From Hamadaea tsunoensis DSM 44101 (GTDB taxonomy: Bacteria > Actinomycetota > Actinomycetes > Mycobacteriales > Micromonosporaceae): 64,000 bases of DNA. Where the stretch lies: positions 62,001-126,000 of the forward strand of contig NZ_KE386822.1 of assembly GCF_000428945.1 (NCBI RefSeq). Reading direction: 5' to 3'. Below, one piece after another: positions 42,465 through 52,402 of this stretch (position 1 is the first letter of the stretch; each line of letters starts with the position of its first letter). The position numbers and the translations under genes were made by a program. The notes beneath the pieces were generated by a model. The model saw nothing but the letters and a program-made list of their open reading frames with translations. It ran no database searches and was not told the DNA's origin.

Positions 42465-43767
42465 GCGCCCGGGCCGCCCGCGCCCGCTCGGTCAGCTCCC
42501 ACGCCAGCGCGTACGCCTCGTGGACGTCGCGTTCGGGCGCGCTCGCCGACGGGGCGCCGGCCAGGTCGACGTGCACCGTGGCCAGCCCGAGCCGCTGCTG
42601 CAGCCAGCCCTGCTCGACCCGGACCGACTGGATGCGGGCGTAGGGGACCAGGCGCAGCCGGCGGGTCAGCACACCGTCCACAGTGGCGAAGACATGCTCG
42701 GTCGCCCCGGCTGCCAGCACGGTACGCGCCAGCGGCACGACCCATTTCGCCCGGTCCGGTACGCCGGTCAGCGGCAGCGCGGCGATGTCGACGGCGGCCA
42801 GCCGGTCGGGTGCCGGGCGGGGCAGGCACCACGGTACGACGGCCCGCGCCTGTTCCGTGACGGCCACCGGCAGCAGCGTCGTGCCCATGTGCTTCTCTTC
42901 GTCCTTGGCGCCCTCGGCACCGTGGGCGGCGATGTCGAGGTTGACGCGTACCCAGCGCTTCATCCGCCAGAGCAGCGGCCACGTGATCGTGACGGCCTGT
43001 ACGCGTTGCACCGGCACCACCTGGCTGCGCGTCTCGGTGAGCCCCCGGCGGATGTGCAACCGGTCGTCGGCGATGGTCAGCCGGCAGCGCCAGTCCCGCG
43101 TGATCCGGCGTACCGGGCGCAGGATGGCGCCGATCAGGGCGGTGACGGTGCTCGCGACGGCCACGAAGCCGAAGCTGCCGTTGGTGACGAACTGCAGCCC
43201 GATCAGCGCGACACCGATCGGCAGGTAGATCACTTCGGGTGACAGGGACTGGCTGAGCAGCAGCTCGTCGTCGCGGGTCTCGTAGAGGACCTGTTCGGCC
43301 GAGGGCTGCTCGGCGGCGGCGTCCCCGCGGGCGTTGGCCAGCTCCAGCAGGTGTTTGCGCAGGTCCTGTGCCTCGCCGACGGTCAGGTACGCGAGCGGCG
43401 CCTCGGCCTTGCCGCCGCCGACCACTTCGAGGCGGAGCTCGGCGAGCCCGGTGAGCTGCGCGAGCAGCGGCCGCACGACCTCCACGGACTGCAGCCGTTC
43501 GAGCGGGATCGCCCGCGTGCGCCGGGAGAACGTGCCCTCGTGGATGCGCAGTTCCCGGCCGGTGATCTCGTAGCCGGTGTACCGCCAGGCGACGACCGAG
43601 ATCGCGACGGCGCCGAGCAGCACGACGACCACGCCGATCGCGAACTTCTCCAGCCCGAGCTGCGAGTAGCCCTGCCAGGACACGACCGCCACGACGGCGA
43701 CGAGCTGCCGGGCGCTGTGCAGGAACGGCGAGAGCGGGTGCAGCCTGCGCCGGGGCAGGTCGGTCAC
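42442..43767 (-). CDS. Bacterial PH-domain membrane protein, large (YdbT-like)
   Basis: This 441-aa protein has two or three bPH_2 (PF03703, formerly DUF304) repeats: GYEITGRELRIHEGTFSRRT with IPLERLQSVEVV, then DRLHIRRGLTETRSQVVPVQ, and a third related VLTRRLRLVPYARIQSVRVE. Membrane helices lie near residues 20-60 and 195-240. It starts with GTG overlapping the stop of the small PH gene (GTGA). The pair corresponds to ydbT/ydbS of Bacillus subtilis, which protect against some antimicrobial peptides. Confidence 0.88.
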   Translation of the reverse strand: MTDLPRRRLHPLSPFLHSARQLVAVVAVVSWQGYSQLGLEKFAIGVVVVLLGAVAISVVAWRYTGYEITGRELRIHEGTFSRRTRAIPLERLQSVEVVRPLLAQLTGLAELRLEVVGGGKAEAPLAYLTVGEAQDLRKHLLELANARGDAAAEQPSAEQVLYETRDDELLLSQSLSPEVIYLPIGVALIGLQFVTNGSFGFVAVASTVTALIGAILRPVRRITRDWRCRLTIADDRLHIRRGLTETRSQVVPVQRVQAVTITWPLLWRMKRWVRVNLDIAAHGAEGAKDEEKHMGTTLLPVAVTEQARAVVPWCLPRPAPDRLAAVDIAALPLTGVPDRAKWVVPLARTVLAAGATEHVFATVDGVLTRRLRLVPYARIQSVRVEQGWLQQRLGLATVHVDLAGAPSASAPERDVHEAYALAWELTERARAARALTAPERP

Positions 43768-44267
43768 AGCCCTTCCTTCCCGATCTCCCCGAGGGTGGTC
43801 AGGCGGTCCCGCAGCCGGGCGGCCTCGGCGGGGTCCAGTCCCGGCACGCGCGCGTCGCTCGCCGCCGCCGCGGTGTGCAACTGGACCGTGGCCAGGCCGA
43901 ACATGCGCTCCAGCGGGCCCGCGCTCACGTCGACGAACTGCATCCGCGCGTACGGCACGATGCTCAGGTGGCGGCGGACCAGCCCGTGCCGCACGAGCAG
44001 GTCCTGCTCCCGCTCGGCGTACCCCCAGGAGCGCACGCTGCGCCCGACGGTGCCGACGCGGATCAGCACTCCCGCGGCGATGACGCCGAAGATCAGGAAG
44101 ACCCAGCCCCAGTGCCACACGAACCAGACGGCGGCGGTGGCCGCGGCCGGGATGATCAGGTTTCCCAGCAGCTGCAGCCGCTTGAGCGTGGTCAGCTTGG
44201 CGGAGACCGGATGCCAGTCGACGGTGTCGGGCCACGGGCGCAGTGCGTCGGACACGGGGGAGCTCAC
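43764..44267 (-). CDS. Bacterial PH-domain membrane protein, small (YdbS-like)
   Basis: This 167-aa protein has two adjacent membrane helices (about residues 32-72) and one bPH_2 domain (DLLVRHGLVRRHLSIVPYAR then MQFVDVSAGPLERMFGLATV). It is translated just before the larger PH protein with a 4-bp overlap, so they probably form a complex. The start is GTG 44267. Confidence 0.88.
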   Translation of the reverse strand: MSSPVSDALRPWPDTVDWHPVSAKLTTLKRLQLLGNLIIPAAATAAVWFVWHWGWVFLIFGVIAAGVLIRVGTVGRSVRSWGYAEREQDLLVRHGLVRRHLSIVPYARMQFVDVSAGPLERMFGLATVQLHTAAAASDARVPGLDPAEAARLRDRLTTLGEIGKEGL

Positions 44268-44276
44268 GCCTGAAAT

Positions 44277-44474
44277 CTACGCGAGCCCTTCCACATCACG
44301 AAGGAATCCGCGCGCCGCGAGGAAGTCGGCCAGTGACGCGCGATGCTCGTCGCAGGCCAGCCAGGTCTTGCGGCGTTCGGGCTCGTGCAGCTTGGGGTTG
44401 TTCCACAGCAGCTTGTACGCGGCGGGGCGCCGGCAGCCTTTGGCGGAGCACAGAAGCTCGGATTCCTCGGACAC
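44277..44474 (-). CDS. Small conserved zinc-ribbon-like protein
   Basis: This 65-aa protein starts at GTG 44474 (VSEESELLCSAKGC). It has a C-x4-C pair, a WNNPKLHEPERRKTWLAC segment and C-x2-H (ACDEH), which looks like a small metal-binding fold. Similar short actinobacterial proteins are sometimes labelled acetone carboxylase subunits without good basis. It precedes the PH-domain pair by 9 bp on the same strand and is probably in one transcript with it. Confidence 0.75.
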   Translation of the reverse strand: MSEESELLCSAKGCRRPAAYKLLWNNPKLHEPERRKTWLACDEHRASLADFLAARGFLRDVEGLA

Positions 44475-44713
44475 CGGACCGATGGTAGTGGTGCAATCGG
44501 TCGGGTGGAGTGTGAGCGCCGGGCGGCCACGGGGGAAGCCGCCCGGCGACGCGGAAATAGTAACCACATCGGCCGGGTGCGTGTCCAGTCCTCCTCCGTG
44601 CCCGATCGGTCGATTCTCCGCGCCGATCGCGAGCCCCGCGCGCCGTTCAGGGCGGCTCCTGCGGCGATATGCCACTCTTATCCAGGTATTGCGTCACTCT
44701 ATGGAGGCGATCC

Positions 44714-45813
<1,100 letters not shown>

Positions 45814-45817
<4 letters not shown>

Positions 45818-46695
45818 CCGAGCCGCACGACGCCGTCCTCGCGCGCCTGCACCTGCAGGTGACGCGGCGGCTCGACGGGCTGCTCCAGGGCGACTACCTG
45901 GGTCTGCTGCCGGGGCCGGGCAGCGAGGCCGGCGAGTCCCGCGAATACCGCCCCGGCGACGACGTACGCCGCATGGACTGGCCGGTCACGGCCCGTACCA
46001 CCGTCCCGCACGTACGCCTGACCGAGGCCGACCGCGAACTGGAGACCTGGCTGGCCGTCGACGGCTCGGCGAGCCTGGACTTCGGCACCGCCCGGATGCG
46101 GAAATGGGATCTGGCGATCTGTGCCGCCGCGGCGATGACCCACCTGACCGCGCGCGGCGGCAACCGGGTCGGCGCCGTGCTCGCCACCGGCGGCAGGATC
46201 CGGCCCGTCCCCGCCCGGGGCGGCCGCCGGGGCGCCCAGGCCCTCCTGCACGCCATCGCGCACCTGGAACCGCGGCCGGGGCGGACGAACCTGGGGGATC
46301 TGCTCGACACGCTGATGCGCCCGCCCCGCCGGCGCGGGCTGGTCGTGGTGATCTCCGACTTCCTCGGCCCGGTCGGCGAATGGCAGCGTCCCCTCGCCCG
46401 CCTCGGCGTACGCCACGACCTGCTGGCCGTGGAGATCGTCGACCCGCGCGAACTCGAACTGCCGCCGGTCGGCTTCCTCGAAGTGGTCGACCCGGAGACC
46501 GGCGACGTGCACGAGGTCGACGTCGACGAGCGGCTGGCGGCCGCGTACGCGCGCGCCGCGCAGGAACACCGGTCGGCGGTCGCCACCGGGCTCCGGGCGG
46601 CCGGGGCGGGTCGGTTGCGGCTGCGTACGGACTCGGATTGGTTGCGCGACACGGTCAACTTCGTGGCCGGACGGCGCAAGGGGAGGGACCGATGA
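45814..46695 (+). CDS. DUF58 domain protein
   Basis: This 293-aa protein carries the DUF58 core: ESREYRPGDDVRRMDWPVTA followed by a VWA-like region with LAVDGSASLDFG (D-x-S-x-S). It is soluble, with no membrane helix. Such proteins link MoxR to its VWA partner. It overlaps moxR (GTGA) and the VWA gene (ATGA), which indicates a complex made in fixed ratio. Confidence 0.93.
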
Positions 46696-47642
46696 TCAGT
46701 TTCCTGCAGCCGTGGGCGCTCATCGCCCTGCTCCCGGTCGCGCTCGTGGCCGCCGCGTACGTCTGGCGGCAGTACCGCAAGCGGACCAACGCGCTGCGCT
46801 TCTCCACAGTCGACATGCTGAAGACGCTGGCGCCCAAGGGGATCGGCAAGAAGCGCCACATCACCGCGGGCGCGCTGCTGCTCAGCCTGTTCACGCTGGC
46901 GCTGGCCGTCGCGCGGCCCACGATGGCGATGGAGGTCCCGCTGGAACGGGCCACCATCGTGCTCGCGATCGACGTCTCCCTGTCCATGCAGGCGCAGGAC
47001 GTCGACCCCACCCGGATCGCGGCCGCCGAGGAGGCCGCGAAGAACTTCGCGGCCGATCTGCCCCCGGCGTACAACCTGGGGCTGGTGGCCTTCGCGAAGA
47101 CGGCGAGCGTGCTGGTCTCGCCGGGCAAGGACCGCGCGGCCGTGGTCACGGCCCTGGACGGCCTGCACCTGGACGAGGCGACGGCGACCGGCGACGCGGT
47201 GTTCACCGCCCTGGACGCGATCAAGTCGGTGCCCGGCGACGGCGCGGAGGGCCCGCCGCCGGCCCGCATCCTGCTGCTGTCGGACGGCTACCGCACGGCG
47301 GGCCGGCCGATCGAGGACGCGGCGGCCGCGGCGGTGGAGGCGGACGTGCCGGTGTCGACGATCGCGTTCGGTACGGACGACGGCGTCGTGGACATCGGCG
47401 GGCTGCCGCAGAAGGTGCCGGTGGACCGCGAGGCGCTCGCGCAGCTGGCCGAGTCGACCGGCGGCTACTTCGCCCAGGCGGCGACGGCCGCGGAGCTGAA
47501 GCAGGTGTACGACAACCTGGGCTCGTCCATCGGCCACCGGCACGAGCAGCGCGAGGTGACCGTGTGGTTCGCGGCCGGTGCGCTGCTGTTCGGCATCTGC
47601 GCCGCGGGACTCAGCCTGCTGTGGGGCAGCCGGCTGCCCTGA
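46692..47642 (+). CDS. Membrane-anchored VWA protein (BatA-like)
   Basis: This 316-aa protein has two N-terminal membrane helices (about residues 6-25 and 57-76), a VWA domain with MIDAS DVSLSMQ starting at D94 and the conserved ATGDAV threonine, and a C-terminal helix (about 293-313). It should be the metal-dependent substrate receptor of the MoxR system at the membrane. It corresponds in place to Rv1481. Confidence 0.94.
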   Translation: MISFLQPWALIALLPVALVAAAYVWRQYRKRTNALRFSTVDMLKTLAPKGIGKKRHITAGALLLSLFTLALAVARPTMAMEVPLERATIVLAIDVSLSMQAQDVDPTRIAAAEEAAKNFAADLPPAYNLGLVAFAKTASVLVSPGKDRAAVVTALDGLHLDEATATGDAVFTALDAIKSVPGDGAEGPPPARILLLSDGYRTAGRPIEDAAAAAVEADVPVSTIAFGTDDGVVDIGGLPQKVPVDREALAQLAESTGGYFAQAATAAELKQVYDNLGSSIGHRHEQREVTVWFAAGALLFGICAAGLSLLWGSRLP

Positions 47643-47685
47643 TGCGTCCGAACCCGATGCATCCGAATCTGATGCATCCGAAGTG
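47641..47685 (+). repeat. Three tandem 15-bp units after the VWA gene
   Basis: The units GATGCGTCCGAACCC, GATGCATCCGAATCT and GATGCATCCGAAGTG directly follow the VWA stop codon. The first overlaps the stop. They lie just before a terminator hairpin. Confidence 0.85.
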
Positions 47686-47698
47686 GATGGACGTTTGT

Positions 47699-47722
47699 CG
47701 GCCGGCCCGCGGGGGCCGGCCG
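47699..47722. terminator. Terminator hairpin of the moxR operon
   Basis: The perfect 10-bp arms CGGCCGGCCC and GGGCCGGCCG are closed by GCGG. It lies between the converging VWA gene and a 26-aa membrane peptide gene. Confidence 0.85.
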
Positions 47723-47738
47723 TAACGCTGGCCGGGCG

Positions 47739-47819
47739 TCAGTGGCTGGCCAGGAGGAAGAGGGTGAAGACCCACGCGCAGGCGAGAGTGAACCCCAGGG
47801 GAGCGACGTAACGGCTCAT
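47739..47819 (-). CDS. 26-aa single-helix membrane peptide (candidate)
   Basis: The frame reads MSRYVAPLGFTLACAWVF and then TLFLLASH. Nearly all of it is one hydrophobic helix, with a positively charged N-terminus. A GGAG site lies eight bases before the ATG and a strong terminator lies just past the stop. The AUG, ribosome site, helix and terminator together favour a real gene. No function is known; small membrane regulators or toxins look like this. Confidence 0.5.
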   Translation of the reverse strand: MSRYVAPLGFTLACAWVFTLFLLASH

Positions 47820-48055
47820 GGTGGACTCCAGCGACGAGTTCGGGATGGGAACGCGGGACGCTGAAAGTCGTGGCTGAGCGCGGCCGTCCACACGCGCAGG
47901 TAGCCCCGCCAGACGGCGGAGCGGCGAATGCGGCGGCGCGGCGAGGCGCGGGAGAATTATCCGCGCGCGACGGCCCAGCCACGACTGGGAGGATCGCTAT
48001 CTCGCACAGCGATCACCTCCTGCGAGCCGGGCGCCTGGGCGCACAACGGACAGAT

Positions 48056-48106
48056 CATTGGGGAATACTCGCCATTGGGGAACAATCGCCAATGGGGAAA
48101 TACCCG
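48056..48106 (+). repeat. Three 17-bp direct repeats (iteron-like)
   Basis: CATTGGGGAATACTCGC, CATTGGGGAACAATCGC and CAATGGGGAAATACCCG follow one another with an exact 17-bp period from 48056. The shared core is CAWTGGGGAA. They have no coding sense, so a regulator binding array is likely. Confidence 0.85.
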
Positions 48107-48240
48107 GAAGGGATCCTACCCGTTACCGTGTCGCCGGTTCCACCCGCCTCCGCCGACTCGCCGCAAGCTCTGTCCGTCCGGCGGATCCCCCGCTCCCGAG
48201 CCCGCCCAGCCGGGCCAACCCCAAGATCCTTGGCTGACGC

Positions 48241-48323
48241 CCAAGATCCTGCTTGGATCAGGGAAATCACCCGAATCTTGGGCCATGATCCGGGTGATTT
48301 CCGTGATCCGAACAGGATCGTCG
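48241..48323. repeat. 83-bp nested hairpin element, family B copy 4
   Basis: The inner stem is long: GGAAATCACCCGAATCTTG pairs with CATGATCCGGGTGATTTCC with two mismatches. The outer arms are CCAAGATCCTGCTTGGATCA against GTGATCCGAACAGGATCGTCG-type sequence, partly eroded. It lies between converging genes, 18 bp before the DUF7144 stop. Confidence 0.9.
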
Positions 48324-48340
48324 ACGTGGACGGGACGCGG

Positions 48341-48733
48341 CTACTCGGCGCGGACGACGGACAGGGACCAGATGACGAAGACGTCGAGCGCGATGATGAT
48401 GATGGCCCAGACGGGCTGGTAGGGCAGCCAGATGAAGTTCATGATCGCGGAGACCGAGGCGAACGCGATGCCGAGTCCCCGCCACATCCACGATGTGCTG
48501 TAGAGCAGGAAGAAACCGGTGATCGCGGCGAGGATGCCGATGATCAGGTGTATCCAGCCCCAGCCCGTGACGTTGATCTTGTACGTGTAGTTCGGCGCGA
48601 CCACGAAGTACGCGCCCCGGGCGATGGCCGCGATGCCCTGCAGTGCCTGGAAGACACCGGCCATCATGAGGGTGATCGAGGCGAAGAGCAGCCCGCCCCG
48701 GGCCCACGAATTGCTGGTCGAATCCTGCGACAT
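48341..48733 (-). CDS. Four-helix membrane protein (DUF7144-like)
   Basis: This 130-aa protein has four hydrophobic helices and the pattern GGLLFASITLMMAGVFQALQ, NVTGWGWIHLIIGILAAITG, WMWRGLGIAFASVSAIMNF, WAIIIIALDVFVIWSL. This matches a common actinobacterial small membrane family of unknown function. GGAA lies before the ATG. Confidence 0.82.
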   Translation of the reverse strand: MSQDSTSNSWARGGLLFASITLMMAGVFQALQGIAAIARGAYFVVAPNYTYKINVTGWGWIHLIIGILAAITGFFLLYSTSWMWRGLGIAFASVSAIMNFIWLPYQPVWAIIIIALDVFVIWSLSVVRAE

Positions 48734-48920
48734 GCTTCCTGTGTACGCGTATTCGCCCCATTATGTGGGTGAATCTAGAGATCGGTCCGGCCTGATTGTG
48801 GAACCCCTACAACATTGATAGTTGGATTTCGTGCGTGACCTCGCCGGTGGCATACGCGGGGCGGCCCTTAGGCTCCACCAGGGAATGGCATGACGGCAAA
48901 ACTGCGAGAGGGGAGCGGGC

Positions 48921-49634
48921 GTGGCTCGCACCGTACTGGTCACCGGCGGTAACCGGGGCATCGGCCTGGCGATCGCGCAGGCGTTCGCGAAGCAGGGCGA
49001 CCGGGTCGCGATCACCCATCGGGGCAGCTGGGACCCGGCGACGGCGCCGGACCTGTTCCCGGTCGTCTGCGACATCACCGATCCGGCCGCGGTCGACGCC
49101 GCGTTCACGGCGATCGAGGCGGAGCTCGGCCCGGTCGAGGTCCTGATCGCCAACGCCGGCGTCACCGACGACACGCTGATCATGCGGATGTCGGAGGAGC
49201 AGTTCAGCCGGGTCGTCGAGACCAACCTCGGCGGCGCGTGGCGGGTCGCCAAGCGCTCGGCGACGAAGATGGTCCGCGCCCGCTGGGGCCGGATGATCTT
49301 CATCTCGTCGGTCGTCGGCCTGCTCGGCAGCGCCGGCCAGGTGAACTACGCGGCGAGCAAGGCGGGGCTGGTCGGCATCGCCCGGTCCCTGACCCGCGAG
49401 CTCGGTACGCGCAACATCACCGCCAACGTGGTGGCACCGGGCTATGTGGACACCGACATGACGGCGAAGCTGTCCGACGACCTCAAGGCCCAGTACCTCA
49501 AGATGATCCCGGCCGGCCGGTTCGCGACGGCAGACGAGATCGCGGGCGCGTGCACCTGGCTGGCGAGCGACGCCGCGGGCTACGTGTCGGGCGCGGTCAT
49601 CCCGGTCGACGGCGGCCTGGGCATGGGCCACTGA
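48921..49634 (+). CDS. fabG: 3-oxoacyl-ACP reductase FabG (MabA-like)
   Basis: This 237-aa short-chain dehydrogenase reduces 3-oxoacyl-ACP with NADPH in fatty acid elongation. The cofactor motif is TGGNRGIG near the N-terminus, NAGV follows, and the catalytic Tyr143-x3-Lys147 lies in NYAASKAG. The start is GTG 48921 after GAGAGGGGAG. It lies 49 bp upstream of inhA, the same arrangement as mabA-inhA in mycobacteria. Confidence 0.95.
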   Translation: MARTVLVTGGNRGIGLAIAQAFAKQGDRVAITHRGSWDPATAPDLFPVVCDITDPAAVDAAFTAIEAELGPVEVLIANAGVTDDTLIMRMSEEQFSRVVETNLGGAWRVAKRSATKMVRARWGRMIFISSVVGLLGSAGQVNYAASKAGLVGIARSLTRELGTRNITANVVAPGYVDTDMTAKLSDDLKAQYLKMIPAGRFATADEIAGACTWLASDAAGYVSGAVIPVDGGLGMGH

Positions 49635-49683
49635 CGTTCCGCCGTCCCCAGTCATTCAGAGTTTTGCGAGCAAGGAGGCGAGC

Positions 49684-50445
49684 GTGCTGCTCGAAGGCAA
49701 GAAGATCCTGGTCACCGGCGTGATCACCGACCAGTCGATCGCGTTCAGCGTGGCGAAGCTCGCCCTCGAGCAGGGCGCCGAGATCGTGCTGACGGCGTAC
49801 CCGCGCCCGACGCTGGTCGAGCGGATCGCGAAGCGGCTGCCGACGACGCCGCCCGTCATCCCGCTCGACGTGACGAACCCCGAGGAGCTGGCGGGCCTGG
49901 CCGACAAGGTCAAGGAGTACCTGCCGACCCTCGACGGGGTCGTGCACTCGATCGGGTTCGCGCCGCAGACCGCGCTCGGCGGCAACTTCCTGGAGACGCC
50001 GTGGGAGGACGTGGCCACCGCGCTGCACGCCTCCACGTACTCCTACAAGTCGCTGGCGGCCGCGCTGCTGCCGCTCCTGCAGCCGGGCGGCTCGGTGGTC
50101 GGGCTCACGTTCGACGCCACGGTGTCGTACCCGGTCTACGACTGGATGGGCGTGGCCAAGGCGGGCCTGGAGTCGGCCAGCCGCTACCTCGCCCGTTACC
50201 TCGGCGAGAAGGGCATCCGCAGCAACCTGGTGTCCGCGGGACCGCTGCGCTCGATGGCGGCCAAGTCGATCCCCGGCTTCGAGAAGTTCGAGGAGTCGTG
50301 GGCCGAGCGGGCGCCGCTGCGCTGGGAGCTGACCAACCAGGAGCCGGCCGCCAAGGCGGTCATCGCCCTGCTGTCGGACTGGTTCCCGGCCACCACCGGC
50401 GAGATCGTGCACGTCGACGGCGGCTACCACGCGATGGCCGGCTAG
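49684..50445 (+). CDS. inhA: NADH-dependent enoyl-ACP reductase InhA/FabI
   Basis: This 253-aa enzyme catalyses the last step of each fatty acid elongation cycle. It reads GKKILVTGVITDQSIAFSVA at the cofactor site. The catalytic set is F143, Y152 and K159 (FDATVSYPVYDWMGVAK), with the same spacing as F149, Y158 and K165 of mycobacterial InhA. The start is GTG 49684. It forms an operon with fabG and hemH. Confidence 0.96.
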   Translation: MLLEGKKILVTGVITDQSIAFSVAKLALEQGAEIVLTAYPRPTLVERIAKRLPTTPPVIPLDVTNPEELAGLADKVKEYLPTLDGVVHSIGFAPQTALGGNFLETPWEDVATALHASTYSYKSLAAALLPLLQPGGSVVGLTFDATVSYPVYDWMGVAKAGLESASRYLARYLGEKGIRSNLVSAGPLRSMAAKSIPGFEKFEESWAERAPLRWELTNQEPAAKAVIALLSDWFPATTGEIVHVDGGYHAMAG

Positions 50446-50467
50446 CTTGACTGGCTAGTCTGGCTTC

Positions 50468-51544
50468 GTGCCGATAGACGCTTTTCTGCTGCTTTCCTTC
50501 GGCGGCCCCGAGGGCCCCGACGACGTCCTGCCCTTCCTGCGCAACGTGACGGCGGGGCGGGGCGTCCCGGAGGAGCGGCTGCTCGAGGTGGCCGAGCACT
50601 ACCAGCATTTCGGCGGCGTCTCGCCGATCAACGAGCAGTGCCGCGTACTGCTGCGGGCCATCGAGGCCGACTTCCGCGACCAGGGAGTCGGCCTCCCGCT
50701 GTACTGGGGCAACCGGAACTGGAAGCCCCTGCTCGCCGACACCGTGGCGCGGATGCGCGACGACGGGATCACGCACGCGATCGCCCTCGCCACCAGCGCG
50801 TACGCCGGATATTCGTCGTGCCGGCAGTACCTGGAGGACATCGAGGCGGCCCGTGCCCACGTGGGACCGGGCGCGCCCGAGATCACGAAGCTCCCGCACT
50901 TCTACGACCGGCCCGGCTTCATCGAGCCCAACGCCGACGCCGTACGCGACGCGCTGGCCAAGGTCGGCGGCGACGCCCATCTGGTGTTCACGGCGCACTC
51001 CGTCCCCGTCTCGGCGGCGCGTACGGCGGGGCCGCCCGCCGACGAGCGCTCGCGCGAGTCGCCAGGAGTGCGGTCAGGGAACCTCTACGAGGACCAGCTG
51101 CGGGAGGCGGCCAGGCTGGTGGCCGAACGGGTCGACCCGGCCCTGTCCTGGGATCTCGTCTGGCAGTCGCGCTCCGGCCCGCCGCAGGTCCCGTGGCTGG
51201 AGCCGGACGTGAACGACTTCCTGCGTACGCTGCCGGCGCGCAACGTCGTGGTGAGCCCGATCGGTTTCGTCTCCGACCACCTCGAGGTCGTCTGGGATCT
51301 GGACACGGAGGCCGCCGCGACTGCCGCCGAACTGGGGATGGGATACGCCCGGGCGGCCACCGCCGGCACCGATCCACGGTTTGTGCGTATGGTCACAGAC
51401 CTCGTACAAGAGGCGTTCACCCCGTCCGACCCACGCCCGTCACAGGGGCTCGGTACGCTTTCGCGCAGACAGACGTGCGGTGCGGGCTGCTGCCCGCGCC
51501 AAACGCGGCCGCGGATGGGTGTGGGAGCAGATGAGCGAGCGTAA
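50468..51544 (+). CDS. hemH: Ferrochelatase (HemH/CpfC)
   Basis: This 358-aa protein inserts iron into (copro)porphyrin. It reads AFLLLSFGGPEGPDDVLPFL at the N-terminus and has the catalytic histidine in FTAHSVPVSA and the glutamate region in SPIGFVSDHLEVVWDLD. Actinobacterial members act on coproporphyrin III. A C-terminal tail with CGAGCC (about residues 340-345) may bind the [2Fe-2S] cluster known in actinobacterial ferrochelatases. The last 14 bp overlap the next gene. The order fabG-inhA-hemH matches Rv1483-Rv1485. Confidence 0.94.
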   Translation: MPIDAFLLLSFGGPEGPDDVLPFLRNVTAGRGVPEERLLEVAEHYQHFGGVSPINEQCRVLLRAIEADFRDQGVGLPLYWGNRNWKPLLADTVARMRDDGITHAIALATSAYAGYSSCRQYLEDIEAARAHVGPGAPEITKLPHFYDRPGFIEPNADAVRDALAKVGGDAHLVFTAHSVPVSAARTAGPPADERSRESPGVRSGNLYEDQLREAARLVAERVDPALSWDLVWQSRSGPPQVPWLEPDVNDFLRTLPARNVVVSPIGFVSDHLEVVWDLDTEAAATAAELGMGYARAATAGTDPRFVRMVTDLVQEAFTPSDPRPSQGLGTLSRRQTCGAGCCPRQTRPRMGVGADERA

Positions 51545-52310
51545 GCCGATCGAGAGCTGGCTGACCGACATGGACGGCGTCCTCGTGCACGAGGGTGTGC
51601 CGGTCCCGGGCGCCACGGACTTCATCGGCCGGCTGCGCGCCTCCGGCAAGCCGTTCCTGGTGCTCACCAACAACAGCATCTACACGCCGCGCGACCTGCA
51701 CGCGCGGCTGACCCGGCTCGGCTTCGACCTGCCCGAGGACGCGATCTGGACCTCGGCCCTCGCGACCGCGCAGTTCCTGGCCGACCAGCGGCCGGGCGGC
51801 AGCGCGTTCGTCATCGGGGAGGCCGGCCTGACCACGGCGCTGCACTCGGCGGGCTACATCCTCACCGACTACAAGCCGGACTACGTCGTGCTCGGAGAGA
51901 CCCGCAACTACAGCTTCGAAGCGATCACCACGATGATCCGCCTGATCAACAACGGCTCGCGGTTCATCTGCACGAACCCGGACGCCACCGGCCCCTCGAA
52001 CGAGGGCGCGCTGCCGGCCGCCGGCTCGGTCGCCGCCCTCGTCACCAAGGCCACCGGCGTCGAGCCGTACTTCGTGGGCAAGCCGAACCCGATGATGATG
52101 CGTTCGGCGCTCAACAAGATCGGCGCGCATTCCGAGTCGGCCGCGATGATCGGCGACCGGATGGACACCGACGTGCTCTGCGGCCTGGAGGCAGGGCTGC
52201 GCACGTTCCTCGTCCTCACCGGGATCAGCAGCAAGGAGGACGTGGAGCGCTATCCGTTCCGCCCGTCCGAGGTGGTCGACTCCGTGGCATCCCTGGTGGA
52301 CCGCATCTGA
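51531..52310 (+). CDS. HAD-IIA family phosphatase (NagD-like)
   Basis: This 259-aa protein has motif I WLTDMDGVLVHEG (D-x-D intact), motif II LVLTNNSIYTPRD, the cap segment GETRNYSFEAITTM, the lysine in FVGKPNP and motif IV IGDRMDTDVLCG. NagD-type enzymes dephosphorylate nucleotides or sugar phosphates. The start ATG 51531 lies within hemH with GGGAG upstream, so it is cotranscribed. Confidence 0.92.
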   Translation: MSERKPIESWLTDMDGVLVHEGVPVPGATDFIGRLRASGKPFLVLTNNSIYTPRDLHARLTRLGFDLPEDAIWTSALATAQFLADQRPGGSAFVIGEAGLTTALHSAGYILTDYKPDYVVLGETRNYSFEAITTMIRLINNGSRFICTNPDATGPSNEGALPAAGSVAALVTKATGVEPYFVGKPNPMMMRSALNKIGAHSESAAMIGDRMDTDVLCGLEAGLRTFLVLTGISSKEDVERYPFRPSEVVDSVASLVDRI

Positions 52311-52326
52311 TTGCGCCCAGGAGCGT

Positions 52327-52402
52327 CCGACGATCTTGCGCGAATGTCCCGGCATTTCGGGCATAGCCGACGAAAGTTGAGGCATTCGCGCAAGATCGTT
52401 GG
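52327..52402 (+). repeat. 76-bp family A element, copy 4
   Basis: The 20-bp arms CCGACGATCTTGCGCGAATG (52327-52346) and CATTCGCGCAAGATCGTTGG (52383-52402) differ from perfect pairing by one G-T, which in RNA read on this strand is a G-U wobble. The 36-bp core contains GGCATTTCGGGCAT. It follows the NagD-like gene stop by 16 bp. Confidence 0.93.

Larger units (their letters stand above)
47820..48340. other. 521-bp intergenic region with repeats
   Basis: No convincing gene. It contains a three-unit 17-bp array (48056-48106), a partial family B arm (CCAAGATCCTTGG, 48221-48233) and an intact family B element (48241-48323). Promoters for the 26-aa peptide are expected near 47830-47870. Confidence 0.6.
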
